Below, in pieces: positions 36,072-48,336 of a stretch of DNA of 64,000 nucleotides. The position numbers were made by a program, and so were the translations under genes. Below the pieces are notes generated by a model, which saw nothing but the letters and a program-made list of their open reading frames with translations, did not search any database and had not been told where the DNA came from. The stretch is taken from positions 90,936,632 through 91,000,631 of the forward strand of contig CM035407.1 in NCBI GenBank assembly GCA_020310875.1. The letters are read 5' to 3'. Source of the stretch: Ceratopteris richardii. Lineage: Eukaryota; Streptophyta; Polypodiopsida; Polypodiales; Pteridaceae. Within the stretch, counting starts at the first letter, position 1. Every line of letters starts with the position of its first letter.

Positions 36072-36360
36072 CTTTATATCTGTGAGGGGTCAAGAATATT
36101 GTACTATCACTTTTAGCATTAGCCAAGATTGTCTTGGTTGTCAATATTTTTTATGACAGATGTACAGTTCATGATCTATTGAATAGTTATTTTATTATTG
36201 CTTCTATCATTTTATGTCGTGGGATGTATAAGCTCATAGACTATGCAAAATCTATGAATGATTCAACATGTGTAGTTAGGAAATTTCTCAAACTTTATAT
36301 GTTTCAAATGATGACGCACTTTTTTATGAGAGGGCTAACATAAAAGAGTCTAAGACTATG
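36072..36360 (+). pseudogene. R7: R3-family GAG-pre-integrase scrap
   Basis: The plus strand matches R3 about 17305-17510 (RCTVHDLLNSYFIIAS, then ILCRGMYKLIDYAKS) and then jumps to a match with R3 about 18545-18640 (VSNDDA-like and DERANI-like stretches). It is therefore an internally deleted scrap. It points opposite to the neighbouring R6, which contains the same gene region. Confidence 0.7.
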
Positions 36361-36379
36361 TTTTCACTATAGGACAATG

Positions 36380-36944
36380 GTGAGAACCAATGTCAAGGAG
36401 CTCAGCCTTGTAATTGTCAATACGTAGAGACATGAGGATGATATGATGATCGTGAGTGAGTGATGTGATTGAAGTTGAAGGTGAGAACCATGCAAGATGC
36501 GCACACACAAACACACCAACTTTCTCCTAGAAGGACTACTAAAAAACTAGCCTAAAAAATGAACTCTCTAGCTCTATTTATAATTTTTGTCTAGCTTTGG
36601 CTAATTTTAGCACGATGTCTAACATAGTTAAAAATTATGTCGTGAGGTTGATTTGAGGGCTCAAAAGAGCTCCAAAAAATATGAAATTTTTTATGTGGCT
36701 TCTACCTAAGCTCTTGAAGGTCGAGGACTCAAGTTGCACAAAATGAAGTGTATGTTTACAAAATTGAGTTTGGGATTTCTTTAGACAATGGGATAGTGAT
36801 AAGAACCATTTCTTTGTATTTTAGTTGGATAAATTACATATTCTATTCCATGTTGACCCTTTGATTTGACCTTGCACATCTTGATTTATGTACTTCCTCT
36901 TCTTTGGTGAGTGTTTGCCTCGCTTTTGCTTGTCCATGAGCAAC
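36380..36944 (-). repeat. Candidate LTR of an unknown minus-strand element
   Basis: At 36945-36960 the plus strand has ctcccctccctctcg, a polypurine tract in minus sense, directly before an LTR-like start (TGTTGCTCATGG, ending at 36944). A clean minus-strand TATA box (TATAAATAGAGC, about 36572-36583) lies inside. The outer boundary is not defined and no partner was found. Confidence 0.35.
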
Positions 36945-36960
36945 ACTCCCCTCCCTCTCG

Positions 36961-38164
36961 ACTGTCATCCCTGACAGACATTTGAGCTTGGGATCTATCA
37001 ATGTAATTTTGCAAGAGATCTACCACTAAGAATTGCTTTGCTATGCATAAGTTTTATGACATATCTACATTGGGTCTTTACCATTCGATTGCTTTGGGTG
37101 TGTTGGGCTAGATGTTGTGTAGTGTTTCAAATATTCTATAGTCTCACATGCAAACAAGTTAAATATCTCACAAGTAGTGAACATGTCCTGAAAGTTCTAT
37201 TTGTAGCATGTAGGGAAATATTTGATTTGACTATGCCATGCATAATAGACTTTAACTGGGGGAATAGTGCTCATATCGTAGAAAAAATCTAGGTTTCCCT
37301 TTCCAAAATCAAGAGCATTTATGTGAAGGTATTTAACCTTCTTGAAGACCTCAAAAGTCGTTAGCATGAGATCAAAGATCTTCATGCACATCCACACTGT
37401 AATGTCTAGCATCTTCAAAATTCAAGGTAGCCAATGGTTGATAGTAGTGGTCATATAAGTCATTGTTGGCAATCCCTATGATGAGGAGAAATATGGATAA
37501 TCAATTCAATCAGAAAAATTCCTATTGTTTTCTACTTTAATAGCAAAGTCTTTCCAACTTGGTAATGGTCCATAACATGGATTGTAAATAATTTGTAGTA
37601 GTGCTTTACTCCATATTTGAAGCATTTTGGGATAATTTCTTAATAATTGCACATGCCAGTTGGGCTAAAAAATCATGCCTCACTTTGTAGTGGCTAGAAG
37701 ATTGTAAGGATCAAACTAGCTGGCAAATGGTCTTTTGTCGACTACCCCTTCTACGTGCATGTTGTATTCCTCCAAAGTCACAATATAAGGATAGTATTGT
37801 AATTCATTTGTAACAATCTAGCACCAAGGTGCTAGTTTTTGGATGTATTTGGATGTCAATATTTGGTCCTCAACCAAAGCTAAAGCTGCTTGTTGGATGT
37901 CAATTCATCCAGAGTGGGTTCTTCCAGTCTCTTCTATTTGTTTGACCCAAAAATATCTTTGCAACGCAAACATATCCTGTCCCTCCTCTGTTACACCTTC
38001 ATGGATGGTGGGTTGTGGCTTATATTCTCTTTGTACATTGGGTCCATGGGGATGTGGACTAGTTCTTCTTTTATGGCTGACTCAGGTGGTGAGGCAAGGC
38101 ACTCATCACTTGCCATCTTCAGTGTCAGTTCATATTGTTGAAGTTGTATTGACATTTTGGTTAC
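36961..38164. other. Unassigned sequence
   Basis: No conserved domain recognised in any frame. If the candidate LTR is real, this would be the degraded interior of that element. Confidence 0.3.
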
Positions 38165-38443
38165 CTATATCATCCACCTTATCCTCAACAACCAGCATAC
38201 AAAATACATCATTGCTTTCAGCCATGGTGAATGACTAAATACCCTGATGCAAAAATTTTATTGTATCTCAAAAATTTGAATAAAAATACCATGTCAAGCT
38301 CTACTAGACCTATAGCACACTTCATTGTGCTTGTACTAGCAAAACAAAAGCTATATGTATGTTTAGCATAAAAGAACAAAATTGTGTGCACACTTGCTAT
38401 GATAGTGTGTTTGATAGCTGAAGCAAGCTCAAATCAATATTTT

Positions 38444-39428
38444 TGTGAAGAGAGATGGTTGATACACTCCAAAGATATGTCTGGTGCTACAAAAACCTGC
38501 TCTACACCTCCCAAGATAACTTCATAGATGATAAGTAGAAACCTTGTGCTTTCTAAGGATGCATATAAATCATCCTAGTGCTTTGAAGTATCAATCTCAA
38601 ATTGATTCATCAAGACAGACTAGTTGATATTAAACAGGTGAAGTAAAACTTGTTATTTAGGGATGGATTGCACTCTCGAAATTGACTCAGATTTCATATC
38701 CTGCTAAACATTGTATAGATATTTTTTTCACACTTTTAATTAGATAGACAATGAATATAAAGCAACAAATTTGATGACTTTTGATGAAACACAGTGAGAG
38801 AAATCAATTTAGCAATATACAGGTATCATCCTGATATTTTAACCGTTAACTACCAGTATTCCTAGTCAGCTTCAAATGATTGTAGTTCACAGAGTAATAA
38901 ACAAATAATCATGAAACTTAGTATGATGAAAATAGAATTATCAAATTAACTATACCAATTTAAAGCTCAAAAAAAGATCAAGTATACACAGAGAAATCAC
39001 TCATTGAAGTTGACTGAAAATGTGAATATGAACCTATAGCAGCAGATGAGAACAACTCCAAAGTATAGGTAGAAAATCAATTTGTGTTGAATATATTGTA
39101 CATGCTATGAATGGATATGAAGCTTGGGAACAAGGAGCACAATGTGTACTTCACTTCTAGCTTATTGCTTGATCAAAATCTCTCCATAATGTAGCGCTAA
39201 GTGCTACTATAATCGTGACTATACATAGGTGTTTATATATTGACATTTGAATTCAAATCTTGGAGGGATTGTACCTAAAAGCTCCCCTAAAGTTGAGGAA
39301 TCACCTAGTTTAAAATCACTCCTAACTCAGCTCATAATTTGTGCCTATCATGGCCACGAGTTTCTTCAATGACTTTTACTTACATTTATGAATGATCAAG
39401 GACTACGCTTGGATGAATCACACCAACA
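38444..39428 (-). repeat. R9 3' LTR
   Basis: 985 bp, TGTGAAGAGAGATGG...CACCAACA on the plus strand. Confidence 0.88.
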
Positions 39429-39441
39429 GCTCCCCGTCAAG

Positions 39442-42400
39442 ACTAGTATGCTTGAGTCTTCATTCCTCCTTGATTTCTAGCAATCCAATCATGCTTTTGA
39501 ACCTGTTTAGCTTGATACCATCCAATGACTTAGTGAGCATATCTGCACATTGAAGATTAGTGGAAACATAGGACAATTGAATATGCTTGCTCATCGGCTT
39601 CTCTCTTACATGATGATAATGGCTTCAATGTGCTTGCTTCTAGCATGGTAAAGTGGATTAGGTGCTAAGTGAAGTGAAATTGTATTATCACCAAAAATGT
39701 GAGGAGTTAAGGTATGTAAGCCCAAATCAAAGTATAGGCATTTTAACCACATAGCTTCTTGTGTTGCATTTGCCAATCGTTTGTATTCAGCTTCAGTAGA
39801 TGATAGAGCAACAGTTGGTTTCTTCTTTGAAGACCAAGGGATTAGTTTTAATCTTGCAAATGACAAATATCCTAAAGTACTCTTCTTGTCATCCTTTGAA
39901 CCAACCCAACATCTCAGTAAAGCTTGATATCAATTTTAGAGGTGAGGGGGGTAGAAAAGCCCTTCATTGATGGTGCCCTTCAATTCTTTGAGGACTCTCT
40001 TGGCTCCCTCCATGTGTGGCCTCCTTGGCTTGTGCATAAATTGATTGAGTATGCTAACACTATAGCATATGTCCACCCTTGTGAGAGTTGCATAGTTCAA
40101 CCTTCCTACCAAGCTTTGATAGTTTGTGATATCTTCAATAGGTTCTCTCTCATAAGCACTTAGCTCATGATTCAACTCCATGTGTGTACCGGCACACTCA
40201 GTATTCTCCATTTTAAACTTAGAAAGCATGTCATGTACATACTTCTTTTGAGTGATGTAGATACCAAAATCTGTATAGACAAGTTAAAGTCCAAGAAAAT
40301 AAGTGAGAGGTACAAGATCACGGATCTTGAATTCATCCTTCATCTCAGCCTTTACCTGTTTAATCCCATTGACATCATTCCCTGTAATTATAATATCATC
40401 TACATATACACAGAGATATATAACCTCTGATCCATTCCTCTTGATGAATAAGGATGTGTCTGCTTTGCTAGATTTGAATCCTTGGTCATGCAAGTAGGTA
40501 ACTAATCTATGGTTCCAAGGTCTTGGAGCTTGCTTCAAACCATACAGAGTCTTCTTCAATTTACACACATAATTTGGATGATGTGCATCTTCATAACCAG
40601 GTGGTTGTGCCATATAAACTTCCTCTGAAATCCAACCCTTGAGAAATGCATTTGTTACATCTAGTTGATATAGCTTCCAATTCCTAGATGCAGCAATGCT
40701 AACAAGTACTCTAATTGTAGGAATTTTAGCAACAAGTGAGAAGGTATCTTCATAGTCTATGCCATGGGTTTGGGTAAACTCCTTGGCTACTAATCTTGCC
40801 TTTTGTTAATACTACCATCTGAATTCCTTTTTACTTTACAGATCCACCTTGATCCAATTACCTTCATTGATGGCTTGCTAGGAACAAGTTCCCATGTGTC
40901 ATTGTCCATGAGGGCTTTAATTTCTTCATCCATTGCTTCTCTCCATTACTTCTTGCCTTGAGCTTCTTCATATGATGTTGGTTCTTCATTGTTGGAGTCC
41001 TTAGCCATATCAACTGAATGCTTTGTTAACAAAGAGGTATCAAATCCATATCTCTCTTGTTTCTTCTTCTCTCTCATTGTTCTTATGAGTGGTTGATGAG
41101 AGCTTTCTGATCCTTGAGCTAGGTCCTACACCTTAGCCTTCCCTTTGTTCTTCCATAGCTTCAATTTCTCTAGATTTGTCCAATCATCTTCAAAGTCACT
41201 ATCTTCATGATGCTTTGGTTCCTTTGTTGGAAGAGATGGAAAGTCTTCTTCCAAGTCATAGGGCAGCTTCACTTTCCTTTCATCATCAAACCAAGATTTA
41301 TTTTCATCAAAGACTACATCCCTACAAATTGAAAAGCCTTCGTTAGAGGGGCTTTAAAATCTGTATCCTTTTTTGTTTTGATCATATCCAATAAAGATAC
41401 ACCTCTACTTTGGGATCCAATTTCCCTCCTATTTGAGAGGGTAGGTGAGCATAAGATAGACATCCAAAGATTTTTCAATGCTCTTGATTTGGCCTTCTTC
41501 CATTCCATACCTCATAGGGAGTCATACCGTCTAAAGACTTTGATGGAAGTCTATTTACAAGGTACGTGGTTGTTGATACAGCCTCTACCCAAAGATAATT
41601 AGTAAACCCTTTTCATTGAGCATGGATCTGGTTGCCTCAACTATTGTTATGTTCCTTATTTCAGCTACTTCATTGAGCTCAAGTGTGTATCTAGTTTTTG
41701 ATGCCTCTTTCTTGTTTGGAAAGCATGAAATTCAGTTGAGAAGGATTCTCCACCACCATCTGATCTGAGCCTCTTGAGACATCTACCTGTTTTATTTCCT
41801 ACAAGAGCAAGATACTTTTTGAAACAATTGAAGACTTCATGTTTATGCTTCATAAAGTACAGAATTGTCCATATGCTTCAATCATCAATAAAAGATACAT
41901 AATATCTTGAACTTGAAATAGAAGGTTCTTTGCTTGGACCCCACACATCTGTGTGGACAAGATCCAATAATTCTTGATGGATATAGCCTTTCTTGTTGAA
42001 GTGTTGTCTATGAGCTTTGCCAAATTGACAAGCTCCACACTTATATATCATATGTTGTTTTGTGATGTTGGGCAATCCAAGTACACTTTGATCCCTACAA
42101 ATTTGTTTCAAAGTTCTCTCACCAATATGAGCAAGCCTTTTGTGCCATACCTCCAATTCAGAGAGTGTTTGAGATCCATAGCTAAATAATGCTATGTTCT
42201 TGGTTTCCAACGATGAAGAGTCTTCCTATCTTTTCTCCCTTGGAAATTCTTCTAAATCCTTGCTTGGGGTCTTCCACATATGCTCCATGCCTTGTAAATC
42301 TAACTTGCAATCCTTTCTCCACAATTTTTCCAACACGTATCAAATTCTTGGTTATGGTAGGCACATACAAAAACTTCCTTAGAAGATTCATGTTGCCATC

Positions 42401-43572
42401 TGATGTCTTGACATTACCTATTTTCTCCACTAAGTGTCTTGTATCATCACCTATCTTCACTTCATGTTTATTTTTGGGATGTTCTTAATTAGAGAGCAAT
42501 GCTACATTTCCTAATACATGATTTGAGCACCCTAAGTCGATATAGAAAACATGATCATCATCCTTACCCTACTTCAATGATAGGTTCATAATCCTCTATA
42601 TCCATTTTGATTACTATTCTTATTGTTGTTGAAGTAGTTGTTGTTGTATCCTCCGTTGTACTTGTCTCTATTTGGTCCATAGCCACCTCTATTGAATCCT
42701 CTTCCTCTGGAGTTCCTTGGTTTCTTGTAAAAATCCTCAGTGGTATGATTAAGGTAACTACAAATGCTACAAGATTGAAATGTTTGGGGTCTCCCCCTAC
42801 CTTTCCTTCCTCCTCTACCTCTTCCTCTAGCTTTTTCTCTACCTGTGAAGTTGGCTTGGAAAGAGCTACCTTCATCTTCATTCTTCTTAAACGTTGGCTT
42901 ATCCTTAGCTTTCGCTTTTTTAGAGTGTAAGGCAAAAGACTGATTACCTCTTGATTCACCATTCTTGCTTATATTTGCCTCATGTGTGAAGAGTTGGCCC
43001 ATAAGATTGTTAAGGTCAGGCAGATGCATATCCATGTATAGGTCCATGGCAGTTGCGAAGAATTCCCACTTGTCATCAGCCTTGATTCCATTCATGATTT
43101 GCCTTATGATTTGCTCTTCTTCAATTACCTCTCCAATGCTTCCTAACTAATTAGAGATATCCTTCATTTTGGTGACATAATCAGTCACATTTTGCTTGGG
43201 ACTTTTATGCAAGGTAGTAAACTCCATCCATAGTTGTTCTTTCCTTGCTCTCATATTTGAAGAGAAGAAATAAGCAAGTGCTTTCCAAGTTTCTCTTGAG
43301 GTCTTGCATCCTTTCACATGAGGTAAGAGAAAATCAGAGATTGAGTTTAAGATGTAGGACCTGGGTAGTGAATCCTTTGAGCACCACGTTGTAAGCCTTT
43401 CTTGCTCTTCATGTGATGGTTGTCCTTTGTTTCTCATTGTTGGCATGACTTCATCTCCATATGTGTATCCAAATAGATTTCTCCTTTGAAGGTAGGCCTC
43501 CATCCTTAGAGACTAGGCTAAATAGTTATTTCTATCCAATTTGTCAATGGAGGAAGGAAATTCATCTCCCAT
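39442..43572 (-). pseudogene. R9 gag-pol
   Basis: Gag starts at the ATG at 43572-43570; TAG stops occur near 43515 and at 43147-43149 (the latter where CAG would give the usual Gln). The zinc knuckle has lost its last Cys (CSICSYLNHTTEDF). Protease is IDLGCSNH, so DSG has become DLG. The integrase zinc region is intact (VWHKRLAH and CGACQFGK); the core stops right after FIDD (about 41878), resuming with RSDGGGES. RT has YVDD at 40395-40406 and KLKKTLYGLKQAPR. RNase H is at 39606-39866 (SSTEAEY and GDNTISLHL). Many frameshifts separate these blocks. Confidence 0.85.
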
Positions 43573-43586
43573 ATTGATTTATCTTT

Positions 43587-43598
43587 GCTCTAATACCA
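43587..43598 (-). other. R9 primer-binding site
   Basis: The plus strand reads gctctaatacca, TGGTATTAGAGC in element sense, the tRNA-iMet site with one C-to-T change. One base separates it from the 5' LTR. Confidence 0.85.
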
Positions 43599-43599
43599 T

Positions 43600-44294
43600 T
43601 GTGAAGAGAGATGGCTGATACACTCCAAAGATGTGCGTGATGCTACAAAAACCTTCTCCACACTTGCCAAGATAACTTCAGAGATGATAAGTAGACACCT
43701 TGTGCTTGTTAAGGATGCATATAAACCATCCTAGTGCTTTGGAGTATCAATCTCAAATTGATTCATCAAGACACACTAGTTGATACTAAACAGATGAAGT
43801 AAAACTTGTTTTTTTTGGGATGGATTGCACTCTGGAAATTAACTCAAAGCTCACAACCTCCTAAAAATTGAACAGATATTTTTTGCTCACTTTTAATTAG
43901 ATAGATAATGAATCTAAACCAACAAATTTGATAATGATGTTTGTGGCTTGATGTTTGATCAAAATCTCTCCAGAATGTAGCCCTTAGTTGTTGTTATAAT
44001 CGTGACTATGAATAGGTGTTTATAAAGTGACATTTGAATTCAAATCTTGGAGAGATTGTGCCTAAAAGTTCCCCTAAAGTTGAGGAATCACCTAGCCAGC
44101 AATCACTCCTAACTCAGCTTGTAATTCATGCCTAACATGCCCACAAGTTTCTTCAATGACTTTTACTTTTCAAGGTAATAACTCTTCAAGAATTACAAGA
44201 GCATGTTTCTATGACTCTCTCATTGAGAGTGCGCATGAGTAATGTTTACATTTATGAATGATCAAGCACTAGGCTTGGATGAAATACACCAACA
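43600..44294 (-). repeat. R9 5' LTR
   Basis: 695 bp, TGTGAAGAGAGATGG...CACCAACA. Compared with the 3' LTR it lacks roughly 390 bp in the middle and has an extra segment of about 80-100 bp near 44168-44255. Confidence 0.88.
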
Positions 44295-44525
44295 ATTTTG
44301 ACATCATAAAGTGAAGTTGTTTTCAACTCCTAATTGCTTCAAGTATGCTCACCAATTTTCATGTGATCCTGAGATTGTGACCAAGAGGGGTATCGAGGAT
44401 GAAGGGATAACCTAGTTTGATACCAATTGCTCGAGTTCAAGGTCTGCGGAAGCACTAAAATAACACAAGGAAGAAGAATCTTGGAGCACAATACAATATA
44501 GAATGCATTACCAACTAATTTCATG

Positions 44526-47454
44526 TGTGTGTGTGTGTGTGTGTCTATGTGCATGATGAAGGTCTACATACCACCCACATTATCTCTCTGTTTGACAATT
44601 CATGGGTGAGGATTTAATGTTTGATGTCAACTTGTATATGTGTTATGGACGTGAGTTTACATCAAACAGATGCCCTTTCTCATAGATAGCCATCTTGTGT
44701 AAGGGAATAGTATTTTTTTTTTTCTTGTTTAAAGATTAGGGGCTAGGTAAACCAATCACCTAACACTTTGGCCTATTTTAACCAAGTTCTTGCAAATAAC
44801 AAATTGTGGTTTAATTGTTCACCCAAAAGATCTAGAATGAAAAAGTTCATCAAGAAAATGACACTCAAGATAGTTATGTGAATATCCTTGATTATTTATA
44901 GAGGCTACAGTGGAGATTGATATGTAATTCCAATTAGAAAAGAGGTTGCTTGAAACCTTCCCCATCCCAATAGGTGGAAAAGTTTGTGAGTATTTATATT
45001 CACACCATATCCACCATCAATAAGGACATGGAGATTTCTTATTTTGTACCACATGGTGATGACAAGATCTCTACAATCGACCAATCCCCCATTTCGCTTC
45101 CAATCTCTACTAAGATCATCCATAAAAGGTTTCTAAATCACTTTCAAAGGAAGGAACCAATTCCAATAAATATTCTAACGGAATGTGAATGTGAGCAATC
45201 TAGAGACTAGACTAATTATAGATAAAACCATCTTCACTATGATATGTGAAATAGAGCACTAAGAAGCTATCAAAAGATTATGCAATAGAAATACCTTCTT
45301 TGTTACTAGTCTAGGGAGGGATGACTTATTCAATTAACAAATTTTTTCTTACATACAAATGAGTTAGAATTGAGTGCTACTTAATAATAAGAATGTGTGT
45401 TATAGATTGTGATTGAATAGCTTTCAATCAAAAATGTTTCAATTTGGAAGTTCTAAATGACAACAAACAACGCTTAATGTCCAGCTCAAAAAAATGTTCC
45501 TTCCGGGATTACAAAAGCTAGATCTTAGACGAATGATTAATCCTAATGGATGTGACACAGAGTTCTTGGGTTCAAGTCCCAAATCTAGAATGGGAGCATA
45601 TTTTCAAAAGACCTTATAAATTCCTCTAGAAGCATCAAACTTAAGTTAATTTGACTTAATTCAAGTGTAGGACAAAAACTAGATATTCTACTTGTGGACT
45701 AGAGAGAACTCAAATGCATGAATGGATTAAATGAACTTATGCCAACAAACTCAAGATAACTTGAGTTTCTACAATCAATCCTAAAACTATATAGGGAGGA
45801 AGAGATTGGGAGAGAATGCATCTCCTTCTTGTACCATTGACATTAAGATATCTCCATAGTCATGGATAAAGACCTCTATTCCCCTTCTTGGAAAACCTGT
45901 TTTTTTTTTATTTGTAAAGAATGTTTTCTAATGAAGAGAATTGTATTCATATATTAAATCCTAAAATATATGCCCAAGGGAACTAATTCAAAGTAGCCTT
46001 ATAGATCCATCTTTCCAAGCATCACCAAGAAGTAGGCTTGATCTTCATCAGTGAATCAACAAGAAGGAAGGCCTTTGGGAGTTATTTTCATCAACACGTG
46101 GTTTTGGACAAAATTGAGATAAGGACATGAAGCATTGGTTGTATTAATATGTCACAATTCATTTCCAACTATTTGAGGAGGTAAAAGAAAGTCCCAAGAA
46201 GTTCAAGAATGTTGGAGATTATGCCATCAGTTGATGGATGTTTCAACGTTTTTCTTGAAAGAGGGAAATCGATTGAATCTTGGGGAAAGTACTGTAAAAC
46301 TCTCTTTTTTAACTTAATAACTTACACTTATTTTTCAAAAGGTTTCCAGGTATCTAATGAAAGGGGACAATTATTTTAGAACTCAAAGAACAACTACTAT
46401 ACATCTAGGGAAACATCATGTAGTTAATATGCAAAACACATGCATGGGGAGGATGGGGAAGGAGACAAGAAAGAGAAAATGTACAAAGTCAATATTGAAC
46501 AAAAGATAGATCGATTAGAGGATACTGTTAAGGGTCTAGAAGATGACATTGACACAATAATCAATATAGAGTATAAAGTGGTAAAATTGTCAATAAAAAA
46601 ATTTTCAACATCATCTTGGACAAGTTATACATGCTTAGAGCTCCCAAGTTTCAATGTTCTTCTGAGGTAGCAACAATTTGTTTAGATGACCTTCCAATCC
46701 CCTTAATACAATGCAAGAGGTGAATCTTGCACATACCAAAGATACAATGACTTGTCTCGAGGCAGAATCTAGCATGCTCTTACTTCCCATGGAAATCCCA
46801 AGACAACAACAAATTCATTCCCTAGGGAGAAATCTTAAATCACCTCAATACTTGAAGGAAGAAAGACATAGAAACAAAGATGCAACTCTTACCTTCTCTA
46901 AAATATGGTAAGATTTTTTTAGGTCAAAAATACCCCATAGTAGTACAAGGTGTTAGAGGAAAATATATCACTTGGTCCTTATTTCTATAAGATTTATATA
47001 ATGATGTTCACAAAAAAATGAGGAAACAAATTAGATAATCAAATCCTTGAAAGAAAAATAAAATGTAGGATGGAGATAGGATCTTATGGATTGGTAGAAA
47101 GCAAAAAGAAGAGAATATTTCATCTAAGTGCTTATCACCCAATCACGTGAGACTAAAAACTCTCATGTTGGGGTATAAGAAAAAGTTACCAAGACAAGTA
47201 CATATAATTAAGTCTTTTTCTTTGACCCTATGAAAGTGAATCCAAATGCTTCAATAGGATAAAGCATCAACCTTAATTAATTAAATCAACATAAATACAA
47301 AAGGATCATGGCCCTCGCAAGCTAGTAAATTACATGATATGTACATTGATAGAGTAAAAGTCATGATAGATGGCTTTATTGCCAATAATTTCTTTGAATA
47401 TTCATTTCTAAAGAAAATGAGGTTACCTAGACAACAATCAAACCATTATTACAT
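44526..47454. other. Unassigned region with simple repeat and gypsy-like scrap
   Basis: It begins with a (GT)n tract (44524-44543). A minus-strand protease-like scrap is listed separately. A possible Pol III B box (GGTTCAAGTCC) is at 45569-45579, without a clear A box. No other feature is supportable. An open frame at 46440-46670 is charged and coil-like but has no recognisable family. Confidence 0.3.
44905..45123 (-). pseudogene. Possible Ty3/gypsy aspartic-protease scrap
   Basis: The minus-strand frame contains VLIDGGYGVNINTHKLFHLLG, which resembles plant gypsy retropepsins (the LIDGGSGVN... type) followed by a helix and LGW. No RT or integrase adjoins it. Assigned on one short motif only. 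Confidence 0.35.
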
Positions 47455-48330
47455 TATTCGCACGCTTAACATGTAAGATGATCTTTGTTGGATTTTCTTA
47501 AAACCATGCGCAATCAAGTATCTTTTCATACCAAGTACATGGTGCTTGCTTCAAACCATATAATACCTTTTTTAACCTACACACTTTGTTTTCATGCCCT
47601 TTCTGCATAAAACCACAAGGATGAAATACTGCACTTTGTCGTGTAAGTCACCATTCAAAAATGTAGTTTTAATGTCCAATTGATGTACATTCCGACCATG
47701 ATGAGCTTCAAATTCCCCAAATCTTACATCTTAAAAGAGGCATGCAAATCAGCCTTAAAATTAGCAATATGCTTCTCACTAGGATTTTTCTCAAAACCAT
47801 GTGCAATCAAGTAGGCATGTGTCTTTTCATACCAAGCACGTGGTGCTTGCTTCATACCATATAATGCCTTTTTTAACCTACACACTTTGTTTTCATGCCT
47901 TTTTTGCATAAAACCATAGGGTTGAAATACATACAATTCTTCGTGTAATTCACCATTTAACAATGCAATCTTAATGTCCAATTGATGTACATTCCCACCA
48001 TGATGAGTTGCAAGTGCACAAATGCTATGATCAGTGGTCATTCCGCATGTTGGAGCAAAGGTCTCATCAAAATCAATGCTTCTCTCTTGAGCATAACCTT
48101 TTGCAATAAGCCTAGCTTTATACCTATCAAGGTACCATTCTTCATAATAGCATCATATTCTGATTGCATAGAACCCAAATAATTTTCTAAACTTTATGCT
48201 TCATCAAAAGAGACATGCTCATTCTCATCACCAAGACTAGAGGCAGCCATTGCATAGCAATCTGATGCGAAACAAGCACTATGAGAGCTTAAACGAGTAT
48301 GATGTGACAAAGTTGCATCGAATCTCTTAA
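47455..48330 (-). pseudogene. R10a: R3-family RT fragment with internal tandem duplication
   Basis: Minus-strand translation gives RT (ALATHHGGNVHQLDIKIALLNGELHEE, in pieces, then LKKALYGMKQAPRAWYEK), clearly of the R3/R4 family. The block from about 47455 to 47709 repeats the same RT segment found at about 47790-48010, so the fragment carries a diverged tandem duplication. The YVDD segment is deleted at about 47793. Confidence 0.75.
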
Positions 48331-48336
48331 GTACAT

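Larger units (their letters stand above)
38444..44294 (-). mobile_element. R9: Ty1/copia element nested in R8
   Basis: 5,851 bp on the minus strand, with LTRs, primer site, gag-pol and polypurine tract (gctccccgtcaag, 39429-39441). The target duplication ATTTT is at 38439-38443 and 44295-44299. The two LTRs differ in length (985 and 695 bp) because of at least two large indels. The coding region is heavily broken. Gag start, zinc knuckle and pol resemble R1 more than R3. Confidence 0.9.
38165..44525 (-). mobile_element. R8: R3-family 5' fragment, split by R9
   Basis: The left part (38165-38443) matches the reverse complement of the R3/R4 gag start (AMAE-type start near 38224) and leader. The right part (44295-44525) continues the leader, a mutated primer site (agtttgatacca, 44414-44425) and about 100 bp of LTR (from 44428), ending in a (GT)n tract. 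R9 sits in the leader with target duplication ATTTT, so R8 is the older element. Only 5' sequence of R8 survives. Confidence 0.75.

Noticed and set aside
46440..46670. Small charged open frame as a gene
   Set aside because: No homologous family recognised, no splice or promoter evidence, and it lies in decayed sequence.
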